Positions 61,775 through 64,000 of a DNA stretch of 64,000 bases are shown here, one piece after another. The stretch spans positions 1 to 64,000 of the forward strand of contig NZ_QBKR01000022.1 of assembly GCF_003054245.1 (NCBI RefSeq), written 5' to 3'. This DNA comes from Melghirimyces profundicolus. Its GTDB lineage: Bacteria > Bacillota > Bacilli > Thermoactinomycetales > DSM-45169. Every line of letters begins with the position of its first letter. The first letter of the stretch is position 1. The position numbers and the translations under genes were made by a program. Under the pieces are notes generated by a model, which worked only from the letters and a program-made list of their open reading frames with translations, was not told where the DNA came from and searched no databases.

Positions 61775-62020
61775 CAGCATTTACCCAAAGCCGCTCCGGC
61801 TGCACTCACAGAGCATAAGTCTCGCCTGGGTCGCTTACGCTCCCCGGTCTCGCTATGCTGTCCTGCAGAGATGGTGGAACTGTCCGCTCCGAATCATCCT
61901 GCTGCGGGCAGGGGCAAACGCCTTCGGATGCAACACAGAGAAGCTTTTGCCCCTGAACACCCTTGCAGGCTGATTCTCCGCTGGGCAGGACAGCAAAGTC
62001 GCTATTTTGGGTAAACGCTT
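61775..62020. repeat. Large nested imperfect palindrome, possible structured RNA or MITE
   Basis: Three nested arm pairs: TTTACCCAAAGC (61780) with GCTATTTTGGGTAAA (62001); GCTGTCCTGC (61857) with GCAGGACAGC (61985); and CAGGGGCAAA (61910) with TTTGCCCCTG (61947). Inside the left half, AGCATAAG / CTATGCT forms a side hairpin containing GGTCGCTTACGCTCCCCGGT. No ORF with a ribosome site. It ends 60 bases before the tusA promoter. Confidence 0.5.
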
Positions 62021-62077
62021 CCCCTTTTCTCGAAACGAACATGAAATCACAACGTTTCGAGCGAAAGTAAGAATCCC

Positions 62078-62107
62078 TTGACACCCATATACCTATGGGG
62101 GTATATT
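62078..62107 (+). promoter_or_regulatory. Promoter with CstR/CsoR-type operator, tusA-dsrE unit
   Basis: TTGACA (62078-62083), 18-base spacer, TATATT (62102-62107). The palindrome TATACCTATGGGGGTATA (62088-62105) covers the spacer and -10. Confidence 0.85.
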
Positions 62108-62180
62108 AGATACAGTCGTTTTGTTTTTGTTATATTATTTTACCCTTGCCTGTATAGGTATTTAAAGGAGGTTTTTTTAA

Positions 62181-62408
62181 ATGAAAACGGACGTGGTCGT
62201 GGACGCAAAAGGCTTGGCTTGTCCGATGCCCTTGGTTCGGGCCAAAAAAGAGATGGACCGGCTGAATTCCGGAGAAGTGATGAAACTCATCTCCACCGAT
62301 CCGGGTTCGGTTAATGATTTCGCGAGTTGGGCGAAACGTGCCAACCACGAGATCCTGGATCAACAAGAAGAAGACGGAGTTTACACCTTTTACGTGAAAA
62401 AAGGATGA
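62181..62408 (+). CDS. tusA: TusA-family sulfur carrier
   Basis: 75 residues from ATG 62181 behind AAAGGAGG. The active Cys14 lies in AKGLACPMPLVRAKKEMDRL, the TusA/SirA hallmark, and the fold closes with EEDGVYTFYVKKG. TusA-type proteins carry persulfide sulfur between rhodaneses, DsrE-type proteins and acceptors. First gene after a CstR operator, 12 bases before the DsrE gene, so the pair likely relays sulfane sulfur during sulfide stress. Confidence 0.9.
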   Translation: MKTDVVVDAKGLACPMPLVRAKKEMDRLNSGEVMKLISTDPGSVNDFASWAKRANHEILDQQEEDGVYTFYVKKG

Positions 62409-62420
62409 GGAGGGTTTGAA

Positions 62421-62906
62421 ATGGCGGAAGAACAAAACAATACGACCATGGTGGTGTTCAGCGGGGATCTGGACAAAGCGATCGCCAGTTTTATCATTGC
62501 CAACGGGGCAGCCGCCATGGGTGACAAAGTCACCATGTTCTTTACGTTTTGGGGGCTGAATATTCTCCGGAAAGAGAATGTTCAAACCCCGAAAAAGAAA
62601 GCCTTCATGGAAAAAATGTTCGGTAAGATGATGCCCCAAGGCCCCGACAAACTGGGTCTGTCCAAGATGAACATGGGGGGCATGGGGGCCAAAATGATGA
62701 AGAAAGTGATGAAAGAGAAAAACATCTCCACTCTGCCCGAGTTGATGGAGATGGCCAAAGGCCTGGGTGTCAACATCGTGGCCTGCACCATGTCCATGGA
62801 TGTACTGGGCATCGACAAAGACGAACTGATCGACGGCATCGATTACGGAGGCGTGGCCACGTACCTGGGCGAAGCTTACGATGCCAAAGTCAACCTGTTC
62901 ATCTGA
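62421..62906 (+). CDS. DsrE/DrsE-family sulfur-relay protein
   Basis: 161 residues of the DsrE/F/H-like family (DrsE/peroxiredoxin-family group): FSGDLDKAIASFIIANGAAA, VTMFFTFWGLNILRKENVQT, then a Met-rich variable loop (MNMGGMGAKMMKKVMKEKN) and the Cys-bearing NIVACTMSMDVLGIDKDELI. The Cys in VACTMS is the position that takes persulfide in DsrE2-type proteins. Membrane helices are not evident. Works with the TusA upstream; a terminator follows. Confidence 0.88.
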   Translation: MAEEQNNTTMVVFSGDLDKAIASFIIANGAAAMGDKVTMFFTFWGLNILRKENVQTPKKKAFMEKMFGKMMPQGPDKLGLSKMNMGGMGAKMMKKVMKEKNISTLPELMEMAKGLGVNIVACTMSMDVLGIDKDELIDGIDYGGVATYLGEAYDAKVNLFI

Positions 62907-62909
62907 CCC

Positions 62910-62942
62910 AAAAGAGCCCGGGGGGAACTCCGGCTCTTTTTT
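62910..62942 (+). terminator. Terminator after the dsrE-like gene
   Basis: aaaagagccc / cggctctttt hairpin with TTTTTT. The cstR ribosome site follows within 10 bases, so some readthrough into cstR is likely. Confidence 0.75.
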
Positions 62943-62962
62943 CACGGAAGGAGGGAAACCCC

Positions 62963-63232
62963 ATGCAATATGATTCCAATGTGCAAAACCGGTTGCGCCG
63001 TGCACAGGGCCAATTGGCCGGAGTCCTTCGCATGATGGACGACGGAAAAGAGTGCAAAGAAGTCATTTCCCAACTGTCCGCCATCCGAAAAGCGGTGGAC
63101 CGGACCATGGCACTTCTGGTTGCTTCCAATCTGCAGCAATGCCTGACGGAGGAACGGACGAAAAAACCGGAGGGCGGCAATCCCGAAAAAGTTATGGAGG
63201 AAGCGGTTCGGCTATTGGTCAACAGCCGTTAA
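62963..63232 (+). CDS. cstR: CstR, persulfide-sensing CsoR-family repressor
   Basis: 89 residues of the CsoR/DUF156 four-helix DNA-binding family. Cys31 (GKECKEVISQLSAIRKAVDR) and Cys60 (NLQQCL) are present while the His-x3-Cys copper ligand of CsoR is replaced, which marks CstR; the positions equal those of Staphylococcus aureus CstR, where the two Cys crosslink on exposure to persulfide. ATG 62963 behind GGAAGGAGG. Expected to repress the three operator-promoters around it. Confidence 0.92.
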   Translation: MQYDSNVQNRLRRAQGQLAGVLRMMDDGKECKEVISQLSAIRKAVDRTMALLVASNLQQCLTEERTKKPEGGNPEKVMEEAVRLLVNSR

Positions 63233-63247
63233 AGAGCAGAGTGGTTA

Positions 63248-63276
63248 TTGATATCATATACCCTATGGGGTATAAT
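63248..63276 (+). promoter_or_regulatory. Promoter with CstR operator, copy 2
   Basis: TTGATA (63248-63253), 17-base spacer, TATAAT (63271-63276), with the palindrome TATACCCTATGGGGTATA at 63257-63274. Confidence 0.85.
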
Positions 63277-63315
63277 GAGAGCCAACGGTCATTCTTTTTA
63301 TTTTTTGATTCTCTT

Positions 63316-63337
63316 TATACCCATGGGGGTATATAAT
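63316..63337 (+). promoter_or_regulatory. CstR operator, copy 3, with a -10 element
   Basis: TATACCCATGGGGGTATA (63316-63333) overlapping TATAAT (63332-63337). No good -35 at 17 bases; a second or auxiliary site in tandem with copy 2, 42 bases apart. Confidence 0.75.
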
Positions 63338-63398
63338 CAAGGATGAACCCATTCACCGAAAAGAGGGGCATCCCACAAAACAAGGAGGAGACTGGAAC

Positions 63399-63968
63399 AT
63401 GTCCCAAATCCGAGCGGATCGCAATCTGGATTGCAAAGGTCTGGCCTGTCCGATGCCGATTGTAAGAGCTCGCAAAGCCATTCAGGAACTGAAGCCCGGC
63501 CAGGTTCTTCATGTGGAGGCCACCGACCAAGGATCCCTTGCCGACCTGAAGAGCTGGGCGGAACGCACCGGACACCAATACCTGGGATCCCGGGAAGAGG
63601 ATGGGGTGCTTCATCACTTCCTGCGCAAAGCCTCCGAAAGGGAGGAGAGGGAAGAGAAGCAACACCCCCATGTCATCCGGCCGGAGGAAGTGGAGCAAAG
63701 GCTGAACGGGGAGATCCAACTGGTGGATGTCCGTGAACCGATGGAATACGCCTTCGGTCACATTCCGGGAGCCCTTTCCATCCCCCTCGGGGAACTGGAG
63801 GAGCGGATTGAGGAGCTGGACCCCCGGCGGGAAACCTGGGTCATCTGCCGGACCGGAACCCGCAGCGACACCGCTTGCCAAATCCTCGCGGGGAAAGGCT
63901 TTGAAAAGGTGAAGAATGTGGTTCCCGGCATGAAGGATTGGCAGGGCGAGACTCAAACCGATCTTTAA
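63399..63968 (+). CDS. TusA-rhodanese fusion protein
   Basis: 189 residues from ATG 63399 behind AAGGAGGAG. TusA domain with Cys17 (CKGLACPMPIVRARKAIQEL) to about residue 77, a charged linker (EREEREEKQHPHVI), then a rhodanese domain (VDVREPMEYAFGHIPGALSI) with catalytic Cys150 in CRTGTRSD. Sulfur would pass from the rhodanese Cys to the tethered TusA Cys. It resembles part of S. aureus CstA. Two CstR operators precede it; a gene probably follows (AAAGGAGG at 63990). Confidence 0.92.
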   Translation: MSQIRADRNLDCKGLACPMPIVRARKAIQELKPGQVLHVEATDQGSLADLKSWAERTGHQYLGSREEDGVLHHFLRKASEREEREEKQHPHVIRPEEVEQRLNGEIQLVDVREPMEYAFGHIPGALSIPLGELEERIEELDPRRETWVICRTGTRSDTACQILAGKGFEKVKNVVPGMKDWQGETQTDL

Positions 63969-63989
63969 AAATCGGTTCATTCATTTTTG

Positions 63990-64000
63990 AAAGGAGGATC
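63990..64000 (+). promoter_or_regulatory. Ribosome site of the next gene, cut by the window end
   Basis: GAAAGGAGGATC at the very end, 22 bases after the TusA-rhodanese stop, shows that the operon continues; in CstR loci the next gene is often a persulfide dioxygenase or SQR. Confidence 0.55.

Overview
The window looks like chromosome of a high-G+C Bacillota (Firmicutes) member. Several gene orders match Bacillus: ynbB-glnR-glnA, asnS-dnaD, and yneB beside a ynzC-type gene. The backbone is GC-rich, many genes start with GTG or TTG, and GlnR, PerR, CstR and yybP-ykoY control elements of low-GC Gram-positive type are present. A Thermoactinomycetaceae-like organism is my inference; no rRNA or other taxonomic marker lies in the window.

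Backbone, 1-28 kb. Nitrogen: a YnbB-like PLP enzyme, a DUF456 membrane protein, then glnR-glnA behind two GlnR boxes. A further GlnR box at 11.83 kb now drives only a wreck: an ammonium-transporter N-terminus joined to the C-terminus of a DUF294 protein, followed by a frameshifted exonuclease whose catalytic Glu has become Lys. Also here are a GlcD-type flavin oxidase, an NlpC/P60 lipoprotein, a CapA-like lipoprotein, asnS-dnaD, the dhaKLM dihydroxyacetone kinase operon, two MurF-like ligases flanking a TerC protein with a manganese riboswitch, a YneB-type resolvase, an M42 peptidase, and a MoxR/DUF58/DUF4129/DUF4350 operon.

Accessory island, about 28.3-45 kb and 49.8-62 kb. Base composition shifts repeatedly between actinobacterial-like GC-rich pieces and AT-rich Bacillus-like pieces. 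There are many truncated genes (MFS, acyl-CoA dehydrogenase, ferritin-like, sulfite-oxidase-like, S15 peptidase, S66 peptidase, AzlC) and an IS3 remnant. Two families of Tn3-type terminal repeats occur. Type B (38 bp) brackets 29759-40746. Type A (37 bp) occurs at 29681, 39578, 53084 and, inverted, 61646. The last two enclose an 8.6-kb Tn3-family transposon with a split transposase, a TnpI-like recombinase with a candidate recombination site, a TauE-like exporter, khtTU (K+/H+ efflux), a small membrane protein and a YitT/YnfA/AbrB cassette. A second, complementarily deleted copy of that cassette lies at 35.7-37.6 kb. Intact cargo elsewhere includes PerR-controlled ahpCF.

Between the island halves (45-49.7 kb) is backbone: carbonic anhydrase, SpoIIM-like and RDD proteins (usual partners of the MoxR/DUF58 genes at 22-27 kb, so the island may have split one locus), an SDR enzyme, a DUF6886 gene and a quinone-oxidoreductase-like enzyme.

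Right end, 62-64 kb: a persulfide/sulfane-sulfur locus (TusA, DsrE, CstR, TusA-rhodanese fusion) with three palindromic CstR/CsoR-type operators, each on a promoter.

One-base frameshifts are frequent, often in homopolymer runs, in dispensable genes, while glnA, asnS, dhaK and similar genes are clean. These may be real decay or assembly errors; individual cases are marked.
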